Origin: Rhodococcus opacus B4
GTDB taxonomy: Bacteria > Actinomycetota > Actinomycetes > Mycobacteriales > Mycobacteriaceae
Length of the DNA: 64,000 nt
Direction of reading: 5' to 3'
NCBI RefSeq assembly: GCF_000010805.1
Contig: NC_012522.1
Location: 2,480,001-2,544,000, forward strand
The position numbers were made by a program, and so were the translations under genes. The stretch's first letter is position 1; each line of letters begins with the position of its first letter. Under the pieces are notes generated by a model. That model saw nothing but the letters and a program-made list of their open reading frames with translations. It had not been told where the DNA came from and ran no database searches. This document shows positions 48,717 through 57,029 of the stretch, piece by piece.

Positions 48717-49541
48717 ATGAGCGGATCGATCGCATCATCCCCTCACGACGGTGCCCGCGCGCTCGTCGTGACCTTCTCCGCGGCGGTGGCGATCGTGAGC
48801 TCGTTCATCGGCTCGGGGGCCCTGGTCGGAACCCCGATCTCCCAGGTCGCCGACGGCGCCCTCGCCGCCGACGCCACCGCAGTGGCCCCCGGCGGGCCCG
48901 CCTTCTCCATCTGGACACTGATCTACCTCGGGTTCGTCGCGCTCGCGATCTGGCAGGCGTTGCCCGCCCACCGCACCGATCCTCGACAACGCCGCGCCGG
49001 GTGGTGGCTCGCCGCAGCGATGCTCCTGAACGCGGCATGGATAGTCTGCGTGCAGTTCGACCAACTGTGGCTCAGCGTCCTGACCATCCTCGTGTTGCTC
49101 GCAGTGCTGATTGTCGTGTTCGCCATCCTGACCACCACGACGCCGTCCAGCCGTGTCGAGGCGATGGTCGTCGACGCCACCGCATTCGTCTATCTCGGCT
49201 GGGTCTGCGTCGCGGTGGTCGCCAACATCGCCGCCGCTCTGGCCGCCTCCGACATCGATCCCTTCGGACTCGGGGCCGATACCTGGGCCGTGCTCGTCCT
49301 CACCGCAGTTGCCCTGGTCGCCGTCGTCCTCGCCGTCGCCGGTCACGGACGCTTCACCGTCACCGCCGCCATCGTGTGGGGACTCGCCTGGATTGCCGTC
49401 GCACGGACCACCGGCGATGGATTCACCTCGCCGCCGGCCGCCATCGCCGCGATGGTCGCCGCAGCGGTGGCCATTGTCGCCACCGCGATCGCCCGACTAC
49501 CCCGCTCACGTCCCGCCGAGACGCGCATCACGAACCCGTAA
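48717..49541 (+). CDS. TspO/MBR-like tryptophan-rich membrane protein
   Basis: 274 residues with about eight hydrophobic segments. An N-terminal membrane helix is followed by GGPAFSIWTLIYLGFVALAI, the TspO-type motif (proline, Trp and the following aromatic positions), then LNAAWIVCVQFDQLW. TspO proteins are about 160 residues and bind tetrapyrroles; this is the longer bacterial type with extra C-terminal helices. Translation starts at ATG 48717 behind GAAGGAG within the end of the WhiB gene. A WhiB-controlled redox or tetrapyrrole stress role is possible but inferred. Confidence 0.65.
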   Translation: MSGSIASSPHDGARALVVTFSAAVAIVSSFIGSGALVGTPISQVADGALAADATAVAPGGPAFSIWTLIYLGFVALAIWQALPAHRTDPRQRRAGWWLAAAMLLNAAWIVCVQFDQLWLSVLTILVLLAVLIVVFAILTTTTPSSRVEAMVVDATAFVYLGWVCVAVVANIAAALAASDIDPFGLGADTWAVLVLTAVALVAVVLAVAGHGRFTVTAAIVWGLAWIAVARTTGDGFTSPPAAIAAMVAAAVAIVATAIARLPRSRPAETRITNP

Positions 49542-49781
49542 TCGACTGCAGTGCTGCGACATACGACACCTCACGCACCGGGCCTGAGCGCCCGTTCCTC
49601 CACTCGGCCCGGAGACATCGCCCTACGAATCCGTTCGGCTGCCGGAGTTCGGCGAACTACCATCGGCTGTAGACGCGCGGGAGACTGGAACGAGCCGTCA
49701 CCTCGGCCGGGTTCTTTCTTATGTGGACATCTCACGGCGAGCCGCAACCTGGATCGGATCAACTGGTGGTGGGCTGGTGTC

Positions 49782-50906
49782 ATGCACGTGCAGACCGTGA
49801 AGACCGACGGAATCGTGTCCTCGGTGGTCCTGGTCGGGTCCGATGGTGAGCCAGTACTGCCGGTGACCCGGTTCCTGCGGTACGTGCTCGATTCCGGCAG
49901 GAGCCCGAACACCGCACTGGCGTACGGCTACGACCTGCGCCTGGTGTTCGAGTTCTTCGCCGAACACAACATCGATTGGCGTCGGTTCCGGCCGGCGCAC
50001 GCCCTGGAGTTGCTGGGATGGTTGCGCCGTCGTCCGGCGCGCAGACCCGCCCAGCGACTGGGCCTGGCGGCCGTCGGACCCCGCGGGCGGTTGTTGGCGC
50101 CGGCGAGTGTGGCCCGGGTGTTGGCGGCGGTCTCGAGCTTCTACGACTGGGCAATCGTCGCCGAACTCGTCTCCGACCAGAATCCGATGCGCCGCCGCCG
50201 CGATATCGCGTTGGCGATGGTCGCCGAACGGCACCGCCCGTTTGCGGGACATGCGAGCAGACAACAGCCGGTCAGCCGGGACATCCGGGTCCGGATTCCG
50301 CGCCGTCTGCCGCGGCCGCTGAGCGAGTCCGAGGTGACCGCGGTGCTGGAGAGCATGACCTGTTTGCGGGATCTGGCGATGGTGCTGTTGATGCTCGACG
50401 GCGGGCTGCGGCCGGGAGAGGTGCTCGGTCTCCAGCTCGGTGATATCGCCTACGGGCGACGGCGGGTCACGATCCGCAAACGCGACGACCATCCGCGGGG
50501 TGTACGGGGGAAGTCCCGGCACGAACGGGTCGTCGACCTGCTCGATCCTCGCACCTTGGATGCGGTGAATCGGTATGTGCTGCATGAACGTCCAGTGGAC
50601 GCGCCGAATCCGTTCGTGTTCCTGGTCGGCGGCCGGGGCGGTCGTCGTTGCGTGCCGCTCTCGTATGCCGCGCTCGTGCGGATGTTCGCCCGACGACTGG
50701 AGGCACTCGGGTTACGCACCGTCGACAAAACTCCCCACGCCTTGCGGCATACCCACGCGACGGTGATGTGGGAGGCGGGGATGCGGGAGTTGGCACTGCA
50801 GCGACGCCTCGGGCACGCCTCGCCGGAATCGACTCGGATCTACACCCGAGTGTCCGACATACAGGTCCGGGACGAGTACGCAGCGGCGCTACGGGATCGC
50901 CGATGA
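49782..50906 (+). CDS. Tyrosine recombinase, TnpA-like member of a Tn554-type pair
   Basis: 374 residues from ATG 49782; the frame is open to 49551 but looks non-coding there. The core-binding SAM-like domain (about 25-130: LRYVLDSGRSPNTALAYGYD) is followed by the catalytic domain with Arg in LDGGLRPGEVLGL, H-x-x-R in PHALRHTHATVMWEAGM, a further His in LGHASPEST and the nucleophile Tyr in RIYTRVSD. It cuts and rejoins DNA strands. A second recombinase follows in the same direction, so this is one half of a Tn554-like transposition unit. Confidence 0.88.
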   Translation: MHVQTVKTDGIVSSVVLVGSDGEPVLPVTRFLRYVLDSGRSPNTALAYGYDLRLVFEFFAEHNIDWRRFRPAHALELLGWLRRRPARRPAQRLGLAAVGPRGRLLAPASVARVLAAVSSFYDWAIVAELVSDQNPMRRRRDIALAMVAERHRPFAGHASRQQPVSRDIRVRIPRRLPRPLSESEVTAVLESMTCLRDLAMVLLMLDGGLRPGEVLGLQLGDIAYGRRRVTIRKRDDHPRGVRGKSRHERVVDLLDPRTLDAVNRYVLHERPVDAPNPFVFLVGGRGGRRCVPLSYAALVRMFARRLEALGLRTVDKTPHALRHTHATVMWEAGMRELALQRRLGHASPESTRIYTRVSDIQVRDEYAAALRDRR

Positions 50907-51004
50907 CCGGGCCCGCGACTGCCCGGCCGGTACCCATCCCGCACCCGCGGCGGCACGTCGACGAAGGCGAATACCAGGCATGGGTCGGTGCCCATGCCGG
51001 CTGA
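50903..51004 (+). CDS. 33-residue ORF coupled between the two recombinases
   Basis: ATG 50903 overlaps the first recombinase stop (ATGA), and its own stop overlaps the next start (TGATG). The product begins MTGPATARPVPIPHPRRH and ends WVGAHAG. Either it is a coupling leader peptide or, more likely, it is the original N-terminus of the second recombinase, split off by a small frameshift, because that protein starts abruptly at MLYRGDPDLTS. I cannot decide between them. Confidence 0.4.
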   Translation: MTGPATARPVPIPHPRRHVDEGEYQAWVGAHAG

Positions 51005-52620
51005 TGCTTTATCGCGGCGACCCCGACCTGACCTCGATCACCGTCGCGGACCTGTTCGAGTTCGGGTCGGCGATCCGCGCATTCGCCGCCCGCGAGGATT
51101 TCAATGCGCTACGGCGGGCGCTGTTCCCGAACGGCCAATTCCTCGATGGTCCCGACGCCAACCGTGGATTTTTCCGGGCCCAGCTCGCCAATCTCCACGC
51201 CACCCATGTGCTGCTGTACAACGTCGGCCAGGTCACGGTGGCGCCGCGCATCGGCACGCGAACGATCGAGGACTGGACCGACCACCTGCTGCCCGAACCG
51301 TGCCCGCCCAAGATCCGGGAGGTCATCGAGCGGTACCTCCAACTGCGCCTCGACGCCAAACTCGATCGACCGCAGACGGTGCACCACGCCCGGCAGGCAC
51401 TGCGCCGGCTCGTCAACTGGCTCGGCGCCCATCACCCCGAAGTCACCAGCCTCGCCCAGCTCGACCGCGCCACCATCGAGGAATACATGCGGTGGCTGCC
51501 GAGCTGTCCGAGCCAACACACCGGCCAGCCGCTGACGACGACCACGGTCAAGCACGAACTCAACGCGATCGCCGGGTTCTGCCGCGACACCGCGGTCTGG
51601 GAGTGGGCCGAGGTCCCCGGCCGACCATTGCTGACTTCCCGCGACACGCCTCGGCGCCCGGAGTCGATTCACCGCTACCTCCCTCAACACGAACTCGACG
51701 CAATCATGACCGCGATCGAGGACCTGACCGACCCGCTGCAACGTGCCGCACTGTTGTTGCTGCGCTGGTCCGGGGCCCGCCGCGACGAGATCCGCCGCCT
51801 GACATGGGACTGCCTCGATACCTATCCGGGCGGACATCCGCGGCTGCGGATCCCGGTCGGCAAAGGGCACACCGAACGGATCGTCCCGCTGCACCCGGAC
51901 GCGGCCGCCGCCCTCGAGAATGCCATCGGCCTGGCCCGGGCCCAACGTTCGATCGCCCGGATCGACGAGGTCACCGGCCGGCGAGTCGATTACGTCTTCG
52001 TCCGCCGCGGCAAGCTGCTCTCGGTCAAGACCCTCTTCGACGAGGCGTTCCGGACCGTCTGCGGCGCTACGGGTCTGGTCGATGACCGCGGATCCCCGAC
52101 CGTGAGCGCACACCGGTTGCGGCACACCCTCGGCACCCAACTCGCCGAAGGCGGCGCCCGCATCCAGACGATCATGGCGGTACTCGGCCATCGCAGCGCG
52201 ACCATGTCCATGATTTACAGCCGCATCTCCGATCCCGAGATCCGCCGTCAATACGAGACGGCGCTCGCCGACGGGCACCGGATCGCCGGCCCGGCGGCCG
52301 ATGCCCTGCTGCACGATGCCCTCGACGACGCCACCGTGGACTGGCTGAAGACGAATTTCCTCGAGACCGAACTCGAACTGGGGCACTGCCTGCGGCTGCC
52401 CGCCGAGGGGCCGTGCGAATGCGACCTGATGCTGACCTGCCCGAAGTTCCTCACCACCAGCGAGTATGCGCCGCGGATTAGGGCGCGCCTGGCGACCGAG
52501 CAAGTACTGATCGACGACGCCCGCTCCCGCGGCTGGGATCGGGAAGTCGAACGGCACGAAGCCACGTGCCGACGTCTGCAGCACTTGCTCGATGACCTCG
52601 ACGACGGCGAGGCCCAATGA
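51004..52620 (+). CDS. Tyrosine recombinase, TnpB-like member of a Tn554-type pair
   Basis: 538 residues. The N-terminal region (about 1-110) is an extension typical of the large partner; a core-binding domain follows (about 115-215, RPQTVHHARQALRRLVNWLG). Catalytic motifs: Arg in RWSGARRDEIRRLTW, H-x-x-R in SAHRLRHTLGTQLAEGG, LGHRSATMS, and Tyr in MIYSRISD. The C-terminal Cys cluster GPCECDLMLTCPKF is usual in Tn554 TnpB relatives. The third, small TnpC-like gene expected downstream is missing; convergent resolvase-region DNA begins at once. The unit is probably incomplete. Confidence 0.88.
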   Translation: MLYRGDPDLTSITVADLFEFGSAIRAFAAREDFNALRRALFPNGQFLDGPDANRGFFRAQLANLHATHVLLYNVGQVTVAPRIGTRTIEDWTDHLLPEPCPPKIREVIERYLQLRLDAKLDRPQTVHHARQALRRLVNWLGAHHPEVTSLAQLDRATIEEYMRWLPSCPSQHTGQPLTTTTVKHELNAIAGFCRDTAVWEWAEVPGRPLLTSRDTPRRPESIHRYLPQHELDAIMTAIEDLTDPLQRAALLLLRWSGARRDEIRRLTWDCLDTYPGGHPRLRIPVGKGHTERIVPLHPDAAAALENAIGLARAQRSIARIDEVTGRRVDYVFVRRGKLLSVKTLFDEAFRTVCGATGLVDDRGSPTVSAHRLRHTLGTQLAEGGARIQTIMAVLGHRSATMSMIYSRISDPEIRRQYETALADGHRIAGPAADALLHDALDDATVDWLKTNFLETELELGHCLRLPAEGPCECDLMLTCPKFLTTSEYAPRIRARLATEQVLIDDARSRGWDREVERHEATCRRLQHLLDDLDDGEAQ

Positions 52621-52623
52621 TGT

Positions 52624-52995
52624 TCAGGAATGGTTGGGGCACAACAGGTCCGAATCCACCGACCAATCGTGGTGTGCGAGCCAGTCCCGCACCGGCACCG
52701 GGACCTCGTCGGTGCCGGGATCTGTTCCGGTGATCAGCGGGCCGTCGCCGCACCGGGAGCAGCTGATCACCAGGACATGTCCATGTGGCTGACAGCGGGC
52801 GCAGTGCCGCGTCTCGCGCAGGTGGCCGAGCTCGTCGAGGTGTAGCCAGACGGTGGCGAGGTCGGCGCGGTGCGGGACGAGGTCTTTACGCGTGGTGGGC
52901 TGATGTCCACAGGTGGGACATGCGAGCGGTTGGGCGCCCGTGGTGGTCGCGACACCGAAACTGTTGACGGTGACGGCTTCTGCTCAGCCGCGGCG
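52624..52995 (-). pseudogene. Zinc-ribbon domain in an alternate frame overlapping the resolvase tail
   Basis: On the minus strand, a frame different from the resolvase reads LACPTCGHQPTTRKDLVPHR, ETRHCARCQPHGHVLVISC, SRCGDGPLITGTDPG and ends LLCPNHS. The regular cysteine pairs (CPTC, CARC, CSRC) are a zinc-ribbon pattern, much more protein-like than the resolvase frame over the same bases. I find no start codon in this frame; it opens after a TGA near 52995. So a one-base shift inside the resolvase gene has probably separated a resolvase from its zinc-ribbon C-terminus, or a separate gene has lost its start. Confidence 0.55.
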
Positions 52996-53585
52996 TCGGC
53001 GGTGAGCGTCTGCGCCGGCCGGGGCGGGAGATGCCGGTAGAGGGTGGAGCGGGTCAGCCCGGTCTTGCCGGTGATCTCAGCGATGGTGGCGCCGCCGTCC
53101 CGGAGTTGGGTGGCGTAGGCGAGTTGGGCGTCGGTGACCACGCTGGGCCGGCCGGTGCGGCGGCCCTTGTCGGTGGCCACCGTGCGGGCATGGGCGGCGC
53201 GGTCGACCGCGTAGGTGCGTTCCATCTGCCCGAACAGCGCCAACAGCACCACCGCCAGCTGTCCCATCGGGTCGTCCGGGTTCGTCGAGTCGATGCGGAT
53301 CGGGTCGGCCAGGTTCCGGAAGCCGATGCTCCGCTGGTGCAGGTCGTGGATCAGGTTCAGGGTGTCGCGGACGGTGCGGCCGAGCCGGTCGAGGGTGTGC
53401 ACCACGATGACATCGCCGCCGCGGGCGTAGCCGAGCAGGGCCTGCAGCCCGGGACGGTCGGTAGTGGTCCCGGACTTCCTGTCCACGTAAATGTTCGCCG
53501 AGTCGATCCCAGCATTGGTGAGAGCGTCGATCTGACGAGCGAGGTCCTGCTTGCTCGTGGACACCCGGGCATACCCCAACTCCAT
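52767..53585 (-). CDS. Serine recombinase (resolvase/invertase family)
   Basis: 272 residues as the frame stands. The catalytic domain (about 1-135) has the nucleophile Ser9 in YARVSTSKQDL, YVDRKSGTTTDRPGL, VVHTLDRLGRTVRDTLN and MGQLAVVLLALFGQMER. The Hin-type helix-turn-helix (about 150-190) reads GATIAEITGKTGLTRSTLYR. After about residue 195 the sequence becomes low-complexity Ser/Pro/Arg, while another frame holds a zinc ribbon, so the natural protein may end near 200 or shift frame. It is typical of Tn3-like elements, but no transposase is in the window. Confidence 0.87.
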   Translation of the reverse strand: MELGYARVSTSKQDLARQIDALTNAGIDSANIYVDRKSGTTTDRPGLQALLGYARGGDVIVVHTLDRLGRTVRDTLNLIHDLHQRSIGFRNLADPIRIDSTNPDDPMGQLAVVLLALFGQMERTYAVDRAAHARTVATDKGRRTGRPSVVTDAQLAYATQLRDGGATIAEITGKTGLTRSTLYRHLPPRPAQTLTADAAAEQKPSPSTVSVSRPPRAPNRSHVPPVDISPPRVKTSSRTAPTSPPSGYTSTSSATCARRGTAPAVSHMDMSW

Positions 53586-53874
53586 ACCCTGATCGTACCG
53601 AAAGTCAGGTTTGTACGGGACTTATGACATGCTCTTTTGGGACTGACTTTTGAGATGTTCTGACCAGGCGCTTTGCGGGGTGCATCAGTGAGTGGGCGAC
53701 CGTCTCATTTCCAAGATGTGGAACATGGTGTTCGGTGATGCCGGTAGCTCGCAACGGGGTGAGGCCGCTTCGGCTGACAAGTCGGAGTTGACGGTGTGGG
53801 TCACGACGCGTTGGTCGGTGGCCATTTGGCTTCCGGGCGGGCTGGGGCCCCGTACCTGTGGGAGCAGGTCCTGC
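53586..53874. other. Region upstream of the resolvase; candidate res or end sequences
   Basis: No gene seen. An inverted repeat AAAGTCAG (53601-53608) and CTGACTTT (53643-53650), 34 bases apart, lies 16 bases before the resolvase start, in a patch richer in A and T than its surroundings. This is where a resolvase binding site or a transposon end would be expected. The bases to 53874 show no domain that I can name on either strand. Confidence 0.4.
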
Positions 53875-53977
53875 GGGGATTCGGATGTCGGGCATGCCGG
53901 TGCCCGCCGTGCCGGCCGCCGTACGTTCGATCCTCGGCGCCGGCCGTGTCCACGCACATCAGGCTAAGGGAACTGGC
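53875..53977 (+). repeat. Repeat copy 1 (order A-B) of a permuted duplication
   Basis: Segment A (53875-53909, starts GGGGATTCGGATGTCGGGCA) is followed at once by segment B (53911-53977, includes CCGTACGTTCGATCCT and ends GGGAACTGGC). Both occur again at 56667-56790 in the same orientation but in the order B-A, with 22 bases between. Segment B in copy 2 is the 5' end of the TetR gene. Segment B here abuts the truncated methyltransferase exactly, marking a recombination joint. Confidence 0.75.
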
Positions 53978-54553
53978 GGGAGGCTCTCGGGCCCGATTCC
54001 CGGGTGCTCGATCTGTGCGCCGGGTCCGGGATTTTGAGTGTCTGCGCTGCCGAGCAAGGTGCGCGGGTGACGGCGGTCGACGTCTCGCGGCGTGCGGTGG
54101 CGACTGCGTGGATGAACACCCGGCCGCACCGTCGTTCGGCGCGAGTGGTGCGCGGTGACCTCACCGAGCCGGTTCGGGGCGAGCGTTTCGATCTGGTGGT
54201 GTCCAATCCTCCCTTACGTCCCCGCCGAAAATGATCGGGTGCCAGTCAGCGGGATCGCACGATCCTGGGATGCGGGTAAGGACGGTCGCGCGGTACTCGA
54301 CTGGATCTGCCTGCACGGACCCGATGTTCTCGAGGCCGGCGGGGTGCTGCTGTTCGTGCAGTCCGCGTTGAGTGGGATCGAGAAGTCCGGGACGATGCTT
54401 GAGGAACAGGGCCTGTGCGTGGATGTCGTGTCGCGGGTCGAGGTCCCCTTCGGGCCGGTGCTCGCGGCCCGACGGAACATGCTCACACAGCGTGGAGTGA
54501 TCGCTATGGGACAGCGCAGCGAGGAGCTTGTCGTGCTGCGGGCGGTCAAGTGA
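53978..54553 (+). pseudogene. Truncated and frameshifted HemK-family SAM-dependent methyltransferase
   Basis: From 53980 the frame reads EALGPDSRVLDLCAGSGILS, the SAM-binding motif I, then AVDVSRRAVATAWMNTR and FDLVVSNPP, the start of the (N/D)PPY catalytic motif. Here one extra T in CCCTTACG shifts the frame; the next frame continues YVPAENDRVPVSGIARSWDA, AGGVLLFVQSALSG and ends at 54553. An intact protein would be about 220 residues and methylate a glutamine or a similar group in a protein or small molecule. The N-terminal part is missing, cut at the repeat joint. A sequencing error could explain the shift but not the truncation. Confidence 0.7.
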
Positions 54554-54770
54554 GGGGGCGCGCGGGTGCCTGCGCCCAGCCTGTGACTCCCCGCCCGTGG
54601 CTTCGAGTCGAGGACCCCGCCCCATCGCCGGTACCGACCTGTGTGCGTGGTGACGGACCAGAGGCGACGAGATTGGCCACCGCTGCCGGGGGATGGCTCG
54701 AGAAGCACGTCGCGCGATCGGCCGCCGTGCACACCCACACCGAGCTGGGCGACACGATGCCCTCGAGTCG

Positions 54771-55934
54771 CTATGCCGATGCCTGCCAGTTCTCGGTCTG
54801 TTGTTCGGCGATCGAGATGAGACGGTCGTAGCCGAGGTTCACATCGACGAGGTGGGTGTTGAACAGGGGCAGCTCGTTGACCGGCTGTCCGGTGGGATCG
54901 GTGAGATGGAACTGGTAGAAGCGGTACCCGTTCGTGTCGGTGCATCCGCCGACCGTGCGTTCGGCGATGGTGGTCCACGAGGACGCCGAGGTGGGTGCAC
55001 CGTGCGGGAACGAGGTGTATCCGAGCAGCACGGAGATGATGCCGAAGGCGAAGGGGGAACTGGGGATCGTCAGGCCCACCGGGTCGGTGTTCCCGCTCAG
55101 CACGGCGGGGTCGGTGCACGCGATCTGATAGCCGGGACCGCTCGGCAAACCCATCACCGGTGAGAGGGCATCGAAGGAGCTGTTGCCGAACAGCGACACG
55201 GTCGGATCGGCGACCGCGGTGGAATAGGCGACGACGCAGCCGGATTCACCCTGCTCGGTGCACACCGGGATGTTCTGGAAGTCGCCGCCGACGGTGCTTC
55301 CGCGGGCGGTGGTGACGTTGCCGCCCATCAGGAAGGCACCGACCAGTTTCTTGCGAAGTTCGGGGTTCGGGTCGATCTGGTCACGAATGAGCTTGCGCAA
55401 CATCATGGTGCCCTGCGAATGACCGATGAGGATCACACCGCGCCCGTTGTTCTCATGAGCGAGGTATTCGTTCCAGGCGCCGAGGACGTCGCCGTACGCG
55501 GTCTGGGCCAGGGGGGCACCCACGAGCGCGGCCTCGATACCGGGGGTGAGAGTCATCTGCCGGTAGATCGGCGCGAAGACCCGGCACTGGCTGGAAAACC
55601 GCGCGGCCTGATAGCTCGCGATGGACTGCACTTCCGGTTGCGGCGTCAGGTCGGCGTTGAGGGCGAGTTGGTCGCTGACGGTGGGGTACACGTAGAAGCA
55701 GTCGACGGGCTTGTCCGACTCGTCGACCTGGTCCGCGGCCGAGACCACCCCGGTGCCGAGGTCGGTGGTGTCGGATCCAAGATCGCAGGGATCCGAGGCC
55801 ATCTCGGGGGTGCACAACCACTGCACCGGCGGTGGTGCGGGCTGCGCTACCGCCGGCGCCGACAGGCCGCCTGCCGCGGCGAGGACGATCGCACCGAGCG
55901 AGGACGCGATTCCCCGGCGTATGAACACGAACAC
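54771..55934 (-). CDS. Secreted DUF3089 alpha/beta hydrolase (lipase-like)
   Basis: 387 residues. Signal peptide about 1-31 (FIRRGIASSLGAIVLAAAGG...PAVAQ). The mature N-terminus PVQWLCTPEMASDPCD and VDCFYVYPTVSDQLALNADL are typical of DUF3089. The nucleophile is in LIGHSQGTMMLRKLIRD; QCRVFAPIYRQMTL and AYGDVLGAWNEYLAHEN are also conserved. Several Cys suggest disulfides. It is presumed to hydrolyse lipids or esters outside the cell. A TetR gene lies upstream on the same strand, and a palindromic operator-like site lies 43 bases before the start, so repression by that TetR is likely. Confidence 0.85.
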   Translation of the reverse strand: MFVFIRRGIASSLGAIVLAAAGGLSAPAVAQPAPPPVQWLCTPEMASDPCDLGSDTTDLGTGVVSAADQVDESDKPVDCFYVYPTVSDQLALNADLTPQPEVQSIASYQAARFSSQCRVFAPIYRQMTLTPGIEAALVGAPLAQTAYGDVLGAWNEYLAHENNGRGVILIGHSQGTMMLRKLIRDQIDPNPELRKKLVGAFLMGGNVTTARGSTVGGDFQNIPVCTEQGESGCVVAYSTAVADPTVSLFGNSSFDALSPVMGLPSGPGYQIACTDPAVLSGNTDPVGLTIPSSPFAFGIISVLLGYTSFPHGAPTSASSWTTIAERTVGGCTDTNGYRFYQFHLTDPTGQPVNELPLFNTHLVDVNLGYDRLISIAEQQTENWQASA

Positions 55935-55976
55935 AAGCAGCCCCTCACATGTGTGGTCACAACCGCATGACCCGAC

Positions 55977-56000
55977 AAGTTAGATAGTGGTGTCTAACTT
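55977..56000. promoter_or_regulatory. Palindromic TetR-type operator before the DUF3089 lipase gene
   Basis: AAGTTAGA (55977-55984), eight-base spacer, TCTAACTT (55993-56000). The perfect 8-bp arms lie in an AT-richer stretch 43 bases upstream of the lipase start and 78 bases after the TetR stop. Size and symmetry suit a TetR dimer site. The TetR protein encoded directly upstream is the natural candidate to bind it. Confidence 0.62.
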
Positions 56001-56077
56001 TGGTGGCATGAGCGTAGAGGGTAGTGGCGCAGATTACAATCACTGCATCGGAGTGACCCCCGCCATGGGTGTTGGGG

Positions 56078-56716
56078 TCAGTCGGGGATCAAGGCGCTCA
56101 GCAAACGCGTCATCAATTCGATGAGGCCCTCGACCGGGGGCCGCGGGTCGGCCGTGCTCCACTGCTGCACCAACGCGACGAGCGCACCGATGAAGGCCGT
56201 CGACGCCATGTCGTACCCCCCGGGCGGAACGAAGTCGGCGCCCATCGCGCCCCCGACTGTCGACTCGAAGAACGAGACCCACACCCCGCGCTGGTCGATG
56301 CGGTGCTGCTCGACCCGAGGGCTGACACCGACGATGTCCACAAACGAGATCTTGGTGCGCCGCGGATCTCGGCCGATCGACTCAACGAAGGCCGCCATCG
56401 CCACGGCCGCCAGTGTGCGTGGATCGGTACCGGTCTCCTTCGCGAGCGCCGCGACCATGGCCTCACGTGCGTCGGACTGAACCTGGTCGTACACCGCGAG
56501 AAGGAGGTCCTCGCGACTGCGGAACTCGTCGTAGAACTGGCCGCGGGCGAGATCGGCCGCGGCGCAGATGTCGGCGACGCTGCTCTTCGCGTACCCCTTC
56601 TCGGCGAAGACGGTCAGCGCGGCCTCGAGGAACCGGGACCGCCGTTCCGCCTTGCGCGCTGCGACCGGCCGGCCGCCGTACGTTCGATCCTCTGTGCCGG
56701 CCGTGTCCACGCACAT
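56078..56716 (-). CDS. TetR/AcrR-family transcriptional regulator
   Basis: 212 residues. The N-terminal helix-turn-helix (about 18-65) reads SRFLEAALTVFAEKGYAKSS then VADICAAADLARGQFYDEF, a normal TetR pattern. The C-terminal ligand domain is helical (FVESIGRDPRRTKISFVDIV; FIGALVALVQQW). The annotated ATG at 56716 lies inside repeat segment B, so the first 15 or so residues (MCVDTAGTEDRTYGG) may not be ancestral; a start at VAARKAERR is possible. It is predicted to repress the DUF3089 lipase gene downstream through the palindrome at 55977. Confidence 0.85.
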   Translation of the reverse strand: MCVDTAGTEDRTYGGRPVAARKAERRSRFLEAALTVFAEKGYAKSSVADICAAADLARGQFYDEFRSREDLLLAVYDQVQSDAREAMVAALAKETGTDPRTLAAVAMAAFVESIGRDPRRTKISFVDIVGVSPRVEQHRIDQRGVWVSFFESTVGGAMGADFVPPGGYDMASTAFIGALVALVQQWSTADPRPPVEGLIELMTRLLSALIPD

Positions 56717-56790
56717 CAGGCTACGGGAACTGGCACAGGGCCCCCTCCGACCGATCGGGGATTCGGATGTCGGGCATGCCGGTGCCCCGC
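56667..56790 (+). repeat. Repeat copy 2 (order B-A) of a permuted duplication
   Basis: Segment B (56667-56733) matches 53911-53977 with a few differences (CTGTGCC for CGGCGCC, TACGGG for TAAGGG), and segment A (56756-56790) matches 53875-53909 with one added C. Twenty-two unrelated bases separate them. Between here and the start at 57030 (about 240 bases) I see no gene; it must hold the promoters of the TetR and DUF1254 genes. Confidence 0.75.
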
Positions 56791-57029
56791 CGTCGAGCCT
56801 GCCGACGGCGGTGCCCGCACGAGGTCACCACCACGACGGCTCAACCACACCGGACCATTTCGTCGGGAAGACCATTGCTGCGAAGAGTTGTCCTAGTCGC
56901 GGGCGAGGAGGGCGGAGAGTCGGGCGTCTCTTGTGATCAGGCGCGAGAGCTCAGCCCGTTTCACCCGCTTCGGGTGAAGGCGCACTCCTGGCGGTATGCG
57001 AAGCATGAACGGAAGGGGTTGCCGGCCGG

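Noticed and set aside
52592..52792. A plus-strand 66-codon frame after the second recombinase as the missing TnpC
   Set aside because: The minus-strand zinc-ribbon frame over the same bases is far more protein-like.
53605..53895. A minus-strand 96-codon frame upstream of the resolvase as a transposase start
   Set aside because: No transposase motif is seen, and the composition is that of non-coding GC-rich DNA.
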